From Actinomycetota bacterium (lineage in GTDB: Bacteria; Actinomycetota; Humimicrobiia; Humimicrobiales; Humimicrobiaceae): DNA of 6,485 nt. Under the pieces are notes generated by a model, which saw only the letters and a program-made list of their open reading frames with translations, was not told the DNA's origin and did not search any database. Location: the NCBI GenBank assembly GCA_016783985.1, contig JADHVM010000057.1, positions 1-6,485 of the forward strand, in the 5' to 3' direction. This document shows positions 1-6,124 of the stretch, piece by piece. The position numbers and the translations under genes are program-made. Each line of letters opens with the position of its first letter. Position 1 is the stretch's first letter.

Positions 1-119
1 TCAAGTGATTTGATATCAGAAGTGGGACGAAAAAATGCTCTTACCCTCCTGCCTCTCTTAAGCAGCTCTCTTACAAGGACATTTCCTATAATTCCATTTG
101 AACCAGTAACTATATCCAC
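1..119 (-). CDS. NAD(P)-dependent epimerase/reductase, extended SDR family (N-terminal part only)
   Basis: The gene runs off the left edge, so only 39 codons are visible. They read V-D-I-V-T-G-S-N-G-I-I-G and continue to R-A-F-F-R-P-T-S-D. This is the first beta strand and glycine-rich loop (GxxGxxG, residues 6 to 12) of a Rossmann fold. It is followed by a helix and a second strand ending in an Arg-rich turn (VRAFFRPTSD), as in dihydroflavonol-4-reductase-like and sugar-epimerase-like extended SDRs. The start is GTG. An AAGGAA ribosome site lies 7 bases upstream (127 to 132), and an in-frame stop at 138 to 140 excludes a longer protein. A separate promoter precedes it, so it is probably not part of the cobalamin operon. 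The substrate cannot be told from this fragment. Confidence 0.8.
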   Translation of the reverse strand, partial: MDIVTGSNGIIGNVLVRELLKRGRRVRAFFRPTSDIKSL

Positions 120-157
120 AAAATTATTCCTTAAATTTTATTATATTTTAAATAGGA

Positions 158-186
158 ATATTATATTAACTTGTAACATCCGTCAA
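158..186 (-). promoter_or_regulatory. Candidate sigma-A promoter for the epimerase/reductase gene
   Basis: On the minus strand a TTGACG -35 (181 to 186, 5 of 6 consensus) is followed 17 bases later by TAATAT (158 to 163). A perfect TATAAT overlaps it (160 to 165), but with only a 15-base spacer. The predicted start leaves a leader of about 30 bases before the GTG codon at 119. It lies in the 102-base gap after cbiB. I saw no clear terminator hairpin there, so readthrough from cbiB is also possible. Confidence 0.5.
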
Positions 187-221
187 TATTTTGGCATACA
201 ACAAAAGTACAAATATCTCAT

Positions 222-1247
222 TTAGTTACTAACAACATATAAGATATATGAAAACAATAAATATAAAATGACAACTAAAAACATAAATAATACAGATGTT
301 AGTATGGAAAGCTTTAGTGCCTTCCCAATATCGCCTACTTCAAAATCTTTCTTTTTTATGCCTATATACTTACAGATTTTTTTGGCACCAAAATAATAAT
401 TTATTCCACCAAGTCTTAACCCAAGAGCACCTGCGTAGGCTGACTCGGGAAAACCACTATTTGGGCTTTCATGCCTGGAGGAAAATCTTTTAATGATAGA
501 AAAAGTCTCCTTTACTCTTCCGCCAACTGAAAAACTTAAAAGGCCTGACATTAATGCAGTAAGTCTTGCAGGAATGAAATTTAATATATCATCAAATTTC
601 GCAGAAAAGTAACCGAAATCAATATATCTTTCATTTTTGTATCCTACCATCGAATCCAAAGTGTTTGCTGCCCTGTATAATACTGCCAGGGGAACGCCGC
701 CAATTAAGTAAAAAAATAATGGCCCAATCAGCCCGTCAGAAGTATTTTCAGAAATACTTTCAATTGTTGCTCTTATCAGTTCTTTAAATCCTAAATCTTT
801 TGTTGATCTTCCCACTATCCTGGCTACTTCTTTTCTTGATCTTTTTATATTCCCATCTTTTATACTTCCAATTATTCTTTTTGTATGCTCAATCATACTC
901 CCATTGCAAATCATAAAATACAGCAGCACTGCTGAAACAATATTGCCTAAAATTAAATTTAGCCTAAAAGAATAAAAAATGAGGGAAAATGATACCGCAT
1001 AAGTAATTAAAGATACTACTGCAAGAATTATAAATCCATTAATTTTTTTCTTACCTTTTGAGTAGCTATCTTTTAGCAATCCTTTTTCTAGAAACTTTAT
1101 AAAATTTCCCATAATTTCAACAGGATGCAATCTGGATTGTGGATCACTAAATATAAAATCCAGCATAAAAGCTAAAAAAATAATTACTGTCCTATTTAAA
1201 GGAAACTTTAAAATGATTAAACAATCCAATATTTTTCCTAAAATCAC
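222..1247 (-). CDS. cbiB: Adenosylcobinamide-phosphate synthase CbiB
   Basis: This membrane enzyme joins aminopropanol, or its O-phosphate made by CobD, to the propionate side chain of adenosylcobyric acid, giving adenosylcobinamide (phosphate). Family landmarks are clear: SDP then HPVEIMG (residues 34 to 47), ESISENTSDGLIGPLFFYL (163 to 181), YRAANTLDSMVGYKNERY (191 to 208), IPARLTALMSG (225 to 235) and SPNSGFPESAYAGALGLRL (261 to 279). Hydrophobic segments lie near 20 to 34, 71 to 92, 98 to 114, 174 to 190 and 312 to 338. The GTG start overlaps the cobD stop as GTGA, with AAAGGA just upstream, so translation is probably coupled. At 341 residues it is somewhat longer than the usual 310 to 320, mainly from extra N-terminal residues before the first membrane span. 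The motif usually read as VGRDT is VGRST here. Confidence 0.93.
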   Translation of the reverse strand: MILGKILDCLIILKFPLNRTVIIFLAFMLDFIFSDPQSRLHPVEIMGNFIKFLEKGLLKDSYSKGKKKINGFIILAVVSLITYAVSFSLIFYSFRLNLILGNIVSAVLLYFMICNGSMIEHTKRIIGSIKDGNIKRSRKEVARIVGRSTKDLGFKELIRATIESISENTSDGLIGPLFFYLIGGVPLAVLYRAANTLDSMVGYKNERYIDFGYFSAKFDDILNFIPARLTALMSGLLSFSVGGRVKETFSIIKRFSSRHESPNSGFPESAYAGALGLRLGGINYYFGAKKICKYIGIKKKDFEVGDIGKALKLSILTSVLFMFLVVILYLLFSYILYVVSN

Positions 1248-2350
1248 TTTCCTTTATATAAATTCATATAATATTTTTTCAGGCAACTTAGAAGTTTTTT
1301 ATTTTCCCTGCCAGTTTTTACTGCTAACCTTATAGATCTATTATCCAGCCCCCTAAAATTACTACAATCCCTTATAAGCATCCCAAAATTTTTAGCTATA
1401 TAGCTTCTAAGTTTATCAGAAGTAATTTTGCTATCATTAATCCTGCAAAGAATAAAATTTGCTGACGGTTTAAAAGGCTCAAGCCATGCTATCTCTCTTA
1501 AATCTCTAAAAAAAATATCTTTCTCTTTTAAAATATATTCCCTGCTTTTTTTTATAAAATCCCTATTTTTTAATAATTCTGTTCCTATAAGTTGAGCCAA
1601 ATTATTTACCGACCATGTAGGCTGCCTCTTTAATAGTTTTTCAACTAATCTGCTATGACCAACCAGGCACCCAAGTCGGAGTCCAGGAATTGCAAAAAAT
1701 TTAGTAAGGGATCTTAAGACAGCAGCATTTTTTCTTTTTACTGCAAATTCTACCAAAGTAAACTTTTCATCTCTCTCTATAAAATCCATAAATGCTTCAT
1801 CCAATATCACAAATATATTTTTTTTACTACATTCTTTTACTAAATATTTAATCTCATCTCCATGCACAAGAAATCCGGTAGGATTGTTAGGATTACAGAT
1901 AAATATTACATCTACTCCCCTGTAAGCCTTTTTCAATATTCTATCTATATTAAAATCAAATCTGTCATCAATCATAAAATTTAAAAACTCACACATTGAG
2001 TTCACGGAAATTGATGCTCTTTCATATTCACTATAAGCTGGTACAAGAATTAATGCCCTTTTAGGAGCAAATGTATTTACCAATAGATATATCAATTCAT
2101 TTGAACCATTACCAGGCAACAAATTTTTAGTATTAACATTTAAGCTTTTAGAAAGTGCTTTTTTAAGCAATTTATATTCAGGGTCAGGGTAATGGTATAT
2201 CTCATCTATCTCTTTATTAATTATTTCCTTTATGCTATCTGGTATTCCTAAAGGATTTATATTTGAGCTAAAATCAATAATTTTGTCACCAGAAATATTA
2301 TATTTATCTATAGCTTCCCTTAAATTGCCCCCATGGGTAAAATTATTCAT
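1244..2350 (-). CDS. cobD: L-threonine-O-3-phosphate decarboxylase CobD (PLP-dependent)
   Basis: A soluble fold-type I PLP enzyme of 368 residues that makes (R)-1-amino-2-propanol O-2-phosphate, the linker that CbiB attaches. Key segments are THGGN (5 to 9), DFSSNINPLG (26 to 35), PGNGSNELI (79 to 87, cofactor phosphate loop), CNPNNPTG (152 to 159), LDEAFMDF (183 to 190, Asp facing the PLP ring nitrogen), SLTKFFAIPGLRLG (214 to 227, Schiff-base Lys217) and IRLAVKT (340 to 346, carboxylate-binding Arg341). A longer frame opens at 2392 and would add 14 residues. I chose ATG 2350 because the family begins right before the THGGN motif, AGGAG and GGAA lie upstream, and it gives a short 8-base overlap with cobT. 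A histidinol-phosphate aminotransferase role is the alternative, but the N-terminal THGGN/NINPLG signature and the cob neighbours favour CobD. Confidence 0.92.
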   Translation of the reverse strand: MNNFTHGGNLREAIDKYNISGDKIIDFSSNINPLGIPDSIKEIINKEIDEIYHYPDPEYKLLKKALSKSLNVNTKNLLPGNGSNELIYLLVNTFAPKRALILVPAYSEYERASISVNSMCEFLNFMIDDRFDFNIDRILKKAYRGVDVIFICNPNNPTGFLVHGDEIKYLVKECSKKNIFVILDEAFMDFIERDEKFTLVEFAVKRKNAAVLRSLTKFFAIPGLRLGCLVGHSRLVEKLLKRQPTWSVNNLAQLIGTELLKNRDFIKKSREYILKEKDIFFRDLREIAWLEPFKPSANFILCRINDSKITSDKLRSYIAKNFGMLIRDCSNFRGLDNRSIRLAVKTGRENKKLLSCLKKYYMNLYKGK

Positions 2351-3401
2351 TCTTTTCCGATACTCCTGCCTGGCTGAATGTAGCCATTTCATTCAATATC
2401 TTAACAGAAGCTTCTACAATACTTATTCCCAGTGCTGCTCCTGTTCCTTCTCCCAGGCGCATATCAAAATCAAGCAACGCTTTGATGCCAAGCTTGCCTA
2501 GAATAATTTTATGGCCTTTTTCAACAGATGAATGTGATGGAATCATGTAATTTACTGAGTCAGGAGCAATAGTATATGCAATCAATGCTCCAGCTCCCGA
2601 AATAAAGCCATCAATTACTACTGGCACTTTACAGGCTGCGCATCCTAAAATAATTCCAGCAATTCCACCTATTTCAAATCCACCAACTTTTGATAGTACA
2701 TCTATACCATCGCATGCATCAGGATTATTCAGTGAAATCGCTTTTTTTATTATATTTATTTTATTCTCAAGACCTTTCTTATCAATCCCGGTTCCAAGCC
2801 CTGTAACACCTTCTACATCTGTCTTGCAAATCACTGAGGCTACTGCACTGCTGGCAGTAGTATTACCTATACCCATATCTCCTGTAGCTAAAATATCATA
2901 ACCTTTTTCTATCATACTTTTAGCTACTCCAATTCCCGCTTCCAATGATTTTATTGCCTGTTCCTTTGTCATTGCAGGACCCTTTGCCATATTCTTCGTG
3001 CCATAATCAACCTTTTTTTGTATCAGTAAAGAATTTTCTTTAAAATCAGCTGCAACTCCAATATCTACCACAAATACATCTGCTTCAATATGCCTGGCTA
3101 AAACATTTATTGCTGCACCTCCACTTAAGAAATTATAGACCATCTGAGCAGTTACTTCTTTAGGATATGCGCTTACCCCTTCATCAACTACACCATGATC
3201 TGCAGCCATTATAATTATAGCTTTTTTGCTAATTTTAGGATTTATATCACAATTAATGCTTACTATCTGCTTTGCTAGTTCCTCAAGACGACCAAGACTG
3301 CCCTGGGGCTTGGTTAAATCATCTAATTTTGCCTGAGCTCTCTGACTCCAGCTTAAATCAAGTTTCCTAATCTTTGAAGCTACTTCTTGTATTTTTTCCA
3401 T
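2343..3401 (-). CDS. cobT: Nicotinate-nucleotide:dimethylbenzimidazole phosphoribosyltransferase CobT
   Basis: This cytoplasmic enzyme of 352 residues, the usual length, transfers ribose phosphate from nicotinate mononucleotide to the lower-ligand base, giving the alpha-ribazole phosphate used in the last steps of cobalamin assembly. Signatures in order: LTKPQGSLGRLEELA (29 to 43), MAADHGVVDEGVSAYP (65 to 80), FLSGGAAINVLAR (91 to 103), TGDMGIGNTTASSA (173 to 186), DGFISGAGAL (264 to 273), HSSVEKGH (290 to 297) and RLGEGTGAALG (315 to 325). The last contains Glu318, at the position of the catalytic Glu of Salmonella CobT. A strong AGGAAGG site lies 5 bases before the ATG. It is the first gene of the cobT-cobD-cbiB operon, and its 3' end overlaps cobD. 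It cannot be told from sequence whether the base used is dimethylbenzimidazole or another benzimidazole or purine. Confidence 0.96.
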   Translation of the reverse strand: MEKIQEVASKIRKLDLSWSQRAQAKLDDLTKPQGSLGRLEELAKQIVSINCDINPKISKKAIIIMAADHGVVDEGVSAYPKEVTAQMVYNFLSGGAAINVLARHIEADVFVVDIGVAADFKENSLLIQKKVDYGTKNMAKGPAMTKEQAIKSLEAGIGVAKSMIEKGYDILATGDMGIGNTTASSAVASVICKTDVEGVTGLGTGIDKKGLENKINIIKKAISLNNPDACDGIDVLSKVGGFEIGGIAGIILGCAACKVPVVIDGFISGAGALIAYTIAPDSVNYMIPSHSSVEKGHKIILGKLGIKALLDFDMRLGEGTGAALGISIVEASVKILNEMATFSQAGVSEKNE

Positions 3402-3428
3402 TTGTTCCTTCCTGCTTATATTATTAGT

Positions 3429-3458
3429 ATTATAAACTTATAAATAAAAAATCCCTAA
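3429..3458 (-). promoter_or_regulatory. Possible promoter of the cobT-cobD-cbiB operon
   Basis: A perfect TATAAT (3429 to 3434) lies 27 bases upstream of the cobT start, after the terminator that ends the feoA transcript. The -35 is poor: the best candidate is TTAGGG at 3453 to 3458 with an 18-base spacer, inside the terminator stem. A second, extended -10-like TTGGTATAGT lies further upstream at 3484 to 3493. It would start an RNA just before that same hairpin, making the hairpin an attenuator. Only the -10 sequences are seen; their use is inferred. Confidence 0.35.
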
Positions 3459-3485
3459 CACAAAGAATTATAAAATGTGTTAAGG
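3442..3485 (-). terminator. Intrinsic terminator after feoA
   Basis: On the minus strand CCTTAACACA (3476 to 3485) pairs with TGTGTTAGGG (3453 to 3462). This gives a 10-bp stem with one G-U pair and a 13-base AT-rich loop, followed directly by ATTTTTTATTT. The U tract lies only on the minus-strand side, so it acts on leftward transcription. It ends feoA about 50 bases after its stop codon and separates feoA from cobT. A smaller imperfect hairpin (ACCAGG and CTTGGT, 3491 to 3506) lies just before it without a T tract. Confidence 0.8.
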
Positions 3486-3536
3486 ACTATACCAAGCTTG
3501 CCTGGTTCTTTCTTTTCCAATAAAAAAAAGTGATTT

Positions 3537-3761
3537 CTAATTTACCTCTCTAATTATAATCTTTCTAGCCATTCCTCTTCCTATCGCTAGTTTTACACCT
3601 TTGATTGCAACAGTCAAAGGACCTCCTCCTGAATAATTCATTACAGAAAAAGTTTCGTTGGGAATAAGACCCATGGCACAGAGCCGTCTATTTAAACGAA
3701 AGCCACCATCAATACGAGTTATTCTATATCTTTTATTTGGGATAGCATTAGCTAACGTCAT
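3537..3761 (-). CDS. feoA: Ferrous iron transport protein A (FeoA, SH3-like domain)
   Basis: A small cytoplasmic protein of 74 residues, typical for FeoA, which supports or regulates the FeoB Fe(II) permease. Numbering from the chosen start, it shows MTLANAIPNKRYRIT (1 to 15), then GFRLNRRLCAMGLIPNE (20 to 36), the conserved RL-x-x-MGL-x-P element. GPLTVAIKGVKLAIGRGMA (47 to 65) then forms the end of the SH3-like barrel, with Arg62 and Gly63 before the helical turn. An upstream in-frame ATG at 3776 would add five residues, but it has no ribosome site. ATG 3761 has GGAG (3771 to 3774) nine bases before it and matches the usual MTL start of the family. It has its own promoter, iron box and terminator, so it is a single-gene unit here. 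A lone FeoA-domain regulator not partnered with FeoB is possible. Confidence 0.9.
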   Translation of the reverse strand: MTLANAIPNKRYRITRIDGGFRLNRRLCAMGLIPNETFSVMNYSGGGPLTVAIKGVKLAIGRGMARKIIIREVN

Positions 3762-3800
3762 TCTTTTTTTCTCCATTAATTAATCTATTTATAATATTTA

Positions 3801-3819
3801 TTAGTTTAGTCTAACTTTA
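3801..3819. promoter_or_regulatory. DtxR/IdeR-like iron box over the feoA promoter
   Basis: The plus strand reads TTAGTTTAGTCTAACTTTA. Against the 19-bp DtxR/IdeR consensus as I recall it (TTAGGTTAGCCTAACCTAA) this matches at 15 of 19 positions. It includes the full inner dyad TTAG-N-CTAA (3806 to 3814). It covers the -10 element of the feoA promoter, where a metal-loaded repressor would block RNA polymerase. Repression by Fe(II)-bound DtxR-family protein when iron is plentiful is inferred from family knowledge; no regulator gene lies in the window. Confidence 0.6.
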
Positions 3820-3842
3820 ATAGCAATATATATATTTGTCAA
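3814..3842 (-). promoter_or_regulatory. feoA promoter
   Basis: A perfect TTGACA -35 (3837 to 3842) and TAAAGT -10 (3814 to 3819, 4 of 6) are separated by exactly 17 bases. The predicted transcript would start near 3806 and leave a leader of about 45 bases before ATG 3761. The AT-only run in the spacer (TATATATAT) may add flexibility. The overlapping iron box makes regulated use likely. Confidence 0.7.
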
Positions 3843-3956
3843 GCAAAATAAGAGAAAAATTTTCCACTTTAAACTTACATACATTATTTTTAAACAATTG
3901 CTCTGATATAACTCTGTGAAAAATTTTCTTTACTTTATAATGTTTTCATCAAATTA

Positions 3957-4571
3957 TTAAATTTCTGGAAACGGCTGTGGTAATCCTAATCCTTGTGCTC
4001 TCTTATTGAAATCCCCCTTAACTCTAATTAGCTCATCTTCACTTTTCTCATATGCTAAATCTGCTTTTTGAGCAAACTTGTTTGCCTCGTCAAGATTGGA
4101 TTCTAAAAAATAGACATAGAATAATTTATTATTTTTTAAAAATTCTAATAAATAATCATTATGATTAATTAAAAAATATGGAACATCTATATCACTTAAC
4201 TCAGAAATCCATTCTTCTTCCTCATCTATCATCAATTGAGCATAACTATTTTTTACATCAAGATCTTCCTGTTCGCCATCAAAACTATCAGAAAGATTAA
4301 TTATTACTTCATAATGCTTATCATATACCAACCTGCATTCTTCAATGTAAGCATTGTACTCTTTTAGGTCTTGGTTATAATTATACAATTCATCCTTTAC
4401 TTCATTGTCTTCATCTAAAATCTCTTCAGGCTTATAATATTCACTACTTTCTTTCTCCCTTAACGCTTTTATCTTTTCCCACTCTTCGTAAGTATATTTA
4501 GGTTCACTGCTGCAGCCAAATATAAAAGATGATAAAATTAGAATAGTTAAAATTATTATTATTTTTTTCAT
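3957..4571 (-). CDS. Acidic lipoprotein of unknown function
   Basis: A 204-residue secreted lipoprotein that I do not recognise as a known family. Residues 1 to 19 are a signal peptide (MKK, then a long hydrophobic run) ending in FIFGC, so Cys20 would be lipidated and the protein anchored outside the membrane. The mature part is strongly acidic, with many Asp and Glu. It is also Tyr-rich between residues 25 and 90 and looks mainly helical, with possible coiled-coil stretches at 30 to 90 and 158 to 190. It ends in a short Pro-containing tail (GLPQPFPEI). Residues 19 to 34 (GCSSEPKYTYEEWEKI) nearly repeat the same region of the adjacent YibE/F protein. The gene starts 55 bases after that gene's stop, with only a weak, distant AAAGAG ribosome site, and is probably cotranscribed. 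Codon use matches its neighbours. Confidence 0.8.
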   Translation of the reverse strand: MKKIIIILTILILSSFIFGCSSEPKYTYEEWEKIKALREKESSEYYKPEEILDEDNEVKDELYNYNQDLKEYNAYIEECRLVYDKHYEVIINLSDSFDGEQEDLDVKNSYAQLMIDEEEEWISELSDIDVPYFLINHNDYLLEFLKNNKLFYVYFLESNLDEANKFAQKADLAYEKSEDELIRVKGDFNKRAQGLGLPQPFPEI

Positions 4572-4626
4572 AATTACATTTTTATACTCTTTAGCATTAA
4601 ATTTTTAAGAAGAATTTTTTTTATTA

Positions 4627-5811
4627 TTACAATTTCCTATGCTTTGTAGGTTTTACATTTTTCCTATTTAATAAACTCGCTGATATAAGAACAGTTATCG
4701 GTATAGCTAAAATAAGACCAATACTTCCTGCTAATGCTCTTACAATCTCAGAAGCAATCATATCTTTATTTATAATTTCAATGAATGAAATATCATAAGC
4801 CATAAATAAGAGCATTAACGGAAGTGCGCATCCTACATATACTAAAATAAGAGTATTTGACATTGTTCCAATTATATCACGGCCAACACTCATACCTGCA
4901 GACATTAGATCACTTTTTTTTATTGTAGGATCAATTTTTATAATTTCAAACATTGATGAAGAAATTGACATACTTACATCCATTACAGCCCCTAACGAGG
5001 CTAATATTATTCCTGAAAAAAGCAAGCCTCTGAAGTCAAAATTTATTTCTTGAGGAATAAACATAAGCATTCTGGCCTCTTCGTTGCCAAGTCCTGTTAG
5101 TTTTGAAATGTTTCCGAAAACAAGAGCAAAAATACCAGCAATTAATATCCCGATGGAAGTTCCAATAATAGTAGATAAAGTTTTTCTATTAAAACCACCA
5201 ATTATAATCAGCGTTATAATTATAATTCCGATACTAATTCCAGCAGAAACTAAAATTGGATTATATCCCCTTAAAATAAGTGGCAACATTATTTTTACTA
5301 CTGCAATTCCTGTTAGTGCTAGAGTTATTGCAGCCTTTAGCCCCTTAAACCTACCAACTAAAATTAAGATAATAATAAAAGCTACAGTTAAAAATATAAT
5401 ATATTTATCCCTTATTAACCCAGTTACATATGCATTATTTATATTAAGATCTTCGTCAACTTCTGTAATTATAAATATACCATCACCTTCATTTACAGTA
5501 ATATTATAAGCACTGTTTGGATCAATACAGTTTTTTACTTCTATTATTTCATTTTTAAATGCTCCATTTGTAATTTTAACTTCCAGGACCTGTAATCTTG
5601 ATTCTAATCCACCTTCAAGCTCCTGTGTTTCATCAGAAATAATATCTAATATCTTACCACGATATTGCACACCCTCCTGGGTTTCTTTTATCTTTTGTTC
5701 CTCGATTTTTTCCCATTGCTCAATCGTATGTCTGGGTTCACTGCTGCACCCAAAAAAAATAGAAATAATAATTATCGGCAGTACTATCAATATAAATATA
5801 TTCTTTTTCAT
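4627..5811 (-). CDS. YibE/F-family polytopic membrane protein with lipoprotein-like N-terminus
   Basis: A 394-residue membrane protein of the YibE/F family, whose function is not established. It starts with MKK and a hydrophobic stretch ending in FFGC (Cys22), a lipobox-like site with Phe at -3, which is not the usual residue. A charged linker follows (GCSSEPRHTIEQWEKI, 21 to 36), then a beta-rich outer domain (about 50 to 130) containing the family-type VLEVKITNGAFKNE and EGDGIFIITEV. About seven membrane spans follow from residue 136. Conserved family segments are LGAVMDVSMSISSS (273 to 286), SAGMSVGRDIIGTMSNTLIL (304 to 323) and ASEIVRALAGSIGLILAIP (353 to 371). A TTG codon at 5823 could extend it by four residues. 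I prefer ATG 5811 because GGGAG lies five bases upstream and the signal then begins MKK. It ends in three tandem TAA codons. Confidence 0.88.
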   Translation of the reverse strand: MKKNIFILIVLPIIIISIFFGCSSEPRHTIEQWEKIEEQKIKETQEGVQYRGKILDIISDETQELEGGLESRLQVLEVKITNGAFKNEIIEVKNCIDPNSAYNITVNEGDGIFIITEVDEDLNINNAYVTGLIRDKYIIFLTVAFIIILILVGRFKGLKAAITLALTGIAVVKIMLPLILRGYNPILVSAGISIGIIIITLIIIGGFNRKTLSTIIGTSIGILIAGIFALVFGNISKLTGLGNEEARMLMFIPQEINFDFRGLLFSGIILASLGAVMDVSMSISSSMFEIIKIDPTIKKSDLMSAGMSVGRDIIGTMSNTLILVYVGCALPLMLLFMAYDISFIEIINKDMIASEIVRALAGSIGLILAIPITVLISASLLNRKNVKPTKHRKL

Positions 5812-5885
5812 ATCCACTCCCAATTTATATAAAATTTTTACATACCATATTTAAATAAAGCTATATTTAACAGATATTATTCAAG

Positions 5886-5911
5886 ATTAACCACACTAAT
5901 TAAACACACTA
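5886..5911. repeat. Tandem 13-bp direct repeat upstream of the YibE/F gene
   Basis: Two abutting copies, ATTAACCACACTA (5886 to 5898) and ATTAAACACACTA (5899 to 5911), are identical at 12 of 13 positions. They lie about 75 bases before the YibE/F start and overlap a TATAGT -10-like element (5908 to 5913). Such head-to-tail half-sites can be an operator for a transcription factor binding in tandem. The factor is unknown. Chance in AT-rich DNA is less likely because of the shared CACACTA core. Confidence 0.55.
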
Positions 5912-5917
5912 TAATTT

Positions 5918-5930
5918 TTACAGACTGTAA
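5918..5930. promoter_or_regulatory. Perfect 6-1-6 palindrome, possible operator
   Basis: TTACAGACTGTAA reads TTACAG, one central base, then CTGTAA, its exact reverse complement. It sits four bases upstream of the TATAGT element on the minus strand, between where -35 and -10 would lie. The TACA...TGTA arms recall operators of BlaI/CopY-like winged-helix repressors, although their spacing differs. That family assignment is only a guess. A hairpin role is unlikely because folding would leave a very small loop. Confidence 0.45.
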
Positions 5931-6095
5931 GTAGAGAACTGAATACATTTCTTGTTTTTAACTCCCTATAGAGCTAGCTATATAATAATCTCAATAATAA
6001 CTGCTATTATAAAGACTATTATAATTATTTCTAATATATTTTTACAGAACCTCTATTAATAAGAAGTAGGGGAAAGTATTTAATAGGAAGGGATA

Positions 6096-6124
6096 TATAT
6101 AGAAAGAAATTTCAAACTTGTTAA
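6096..6124 (-). promoter_or_regulatory. Candidate promoter downstream of the FeoB-associated gene
   Basis: TTAACA (6119 to 6124, 5 of 6 of the -35 consensus) and TATATA (6096 to 6101, 4 of 6) are separated by exactly 17 bases on the minus strand. It lies 55 bases past the end of the small Cys-rich gene. It would give the YibE/F transcript a leader of about 275 bases, or could drive a small RNA in this gap. AT-rich DNA produces such matches by chance, so confidence is limited. Confidence 0.35.

Noticed and set aside
10..225. 71-codon open frame on the plus strand
   Set aside because: It runs antisense over the start of the epimerase gene, its ribosome site and its promoter; no ribosome site of its own.
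296..493. 65-codon open frame on the plus strand
   Set aside because: It is antisense to the conserved SPNSGFPESAYAGALGLRL region of cbiB.
2351..2392. 14-residue longer start for cobD at ATG 2392
   Set aside because: It would give a 50-base overlap with cobT, has no good ribosome site, and the family begins just before the THGGN motif encoded from 2350.
2232..2501. 89-codon open frame on the plus strand
   Set aside because: It is antisense to the end of cobT and start of cobD, both confidently assigned; no family features in its translation.
3762..3776. Five-residue longer start for feoA at ATG 3776
   Set aside because: No ribosome site lies before it, while its own second codon region supplies the GGAG used for ATG 3761.
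5084..5509. 141-codon open frame on the plus strand
   Set aside because: It lies wholly within the YibE/F gene on the opposite strand, whose family motifs are clear. Its Ile/Pro-rich translation is what an antisense frame of a hydrophobic protein gives.
5877..5948. 23-codon minus-strand frame in the intergenic region (MYSVLYLQSV...)
   Set aside because: The GGGAG before it is 13 bases away, and the frame overlaps the palindrome and tandem repeat, which better explain the sequence. No independent evidence of translation.
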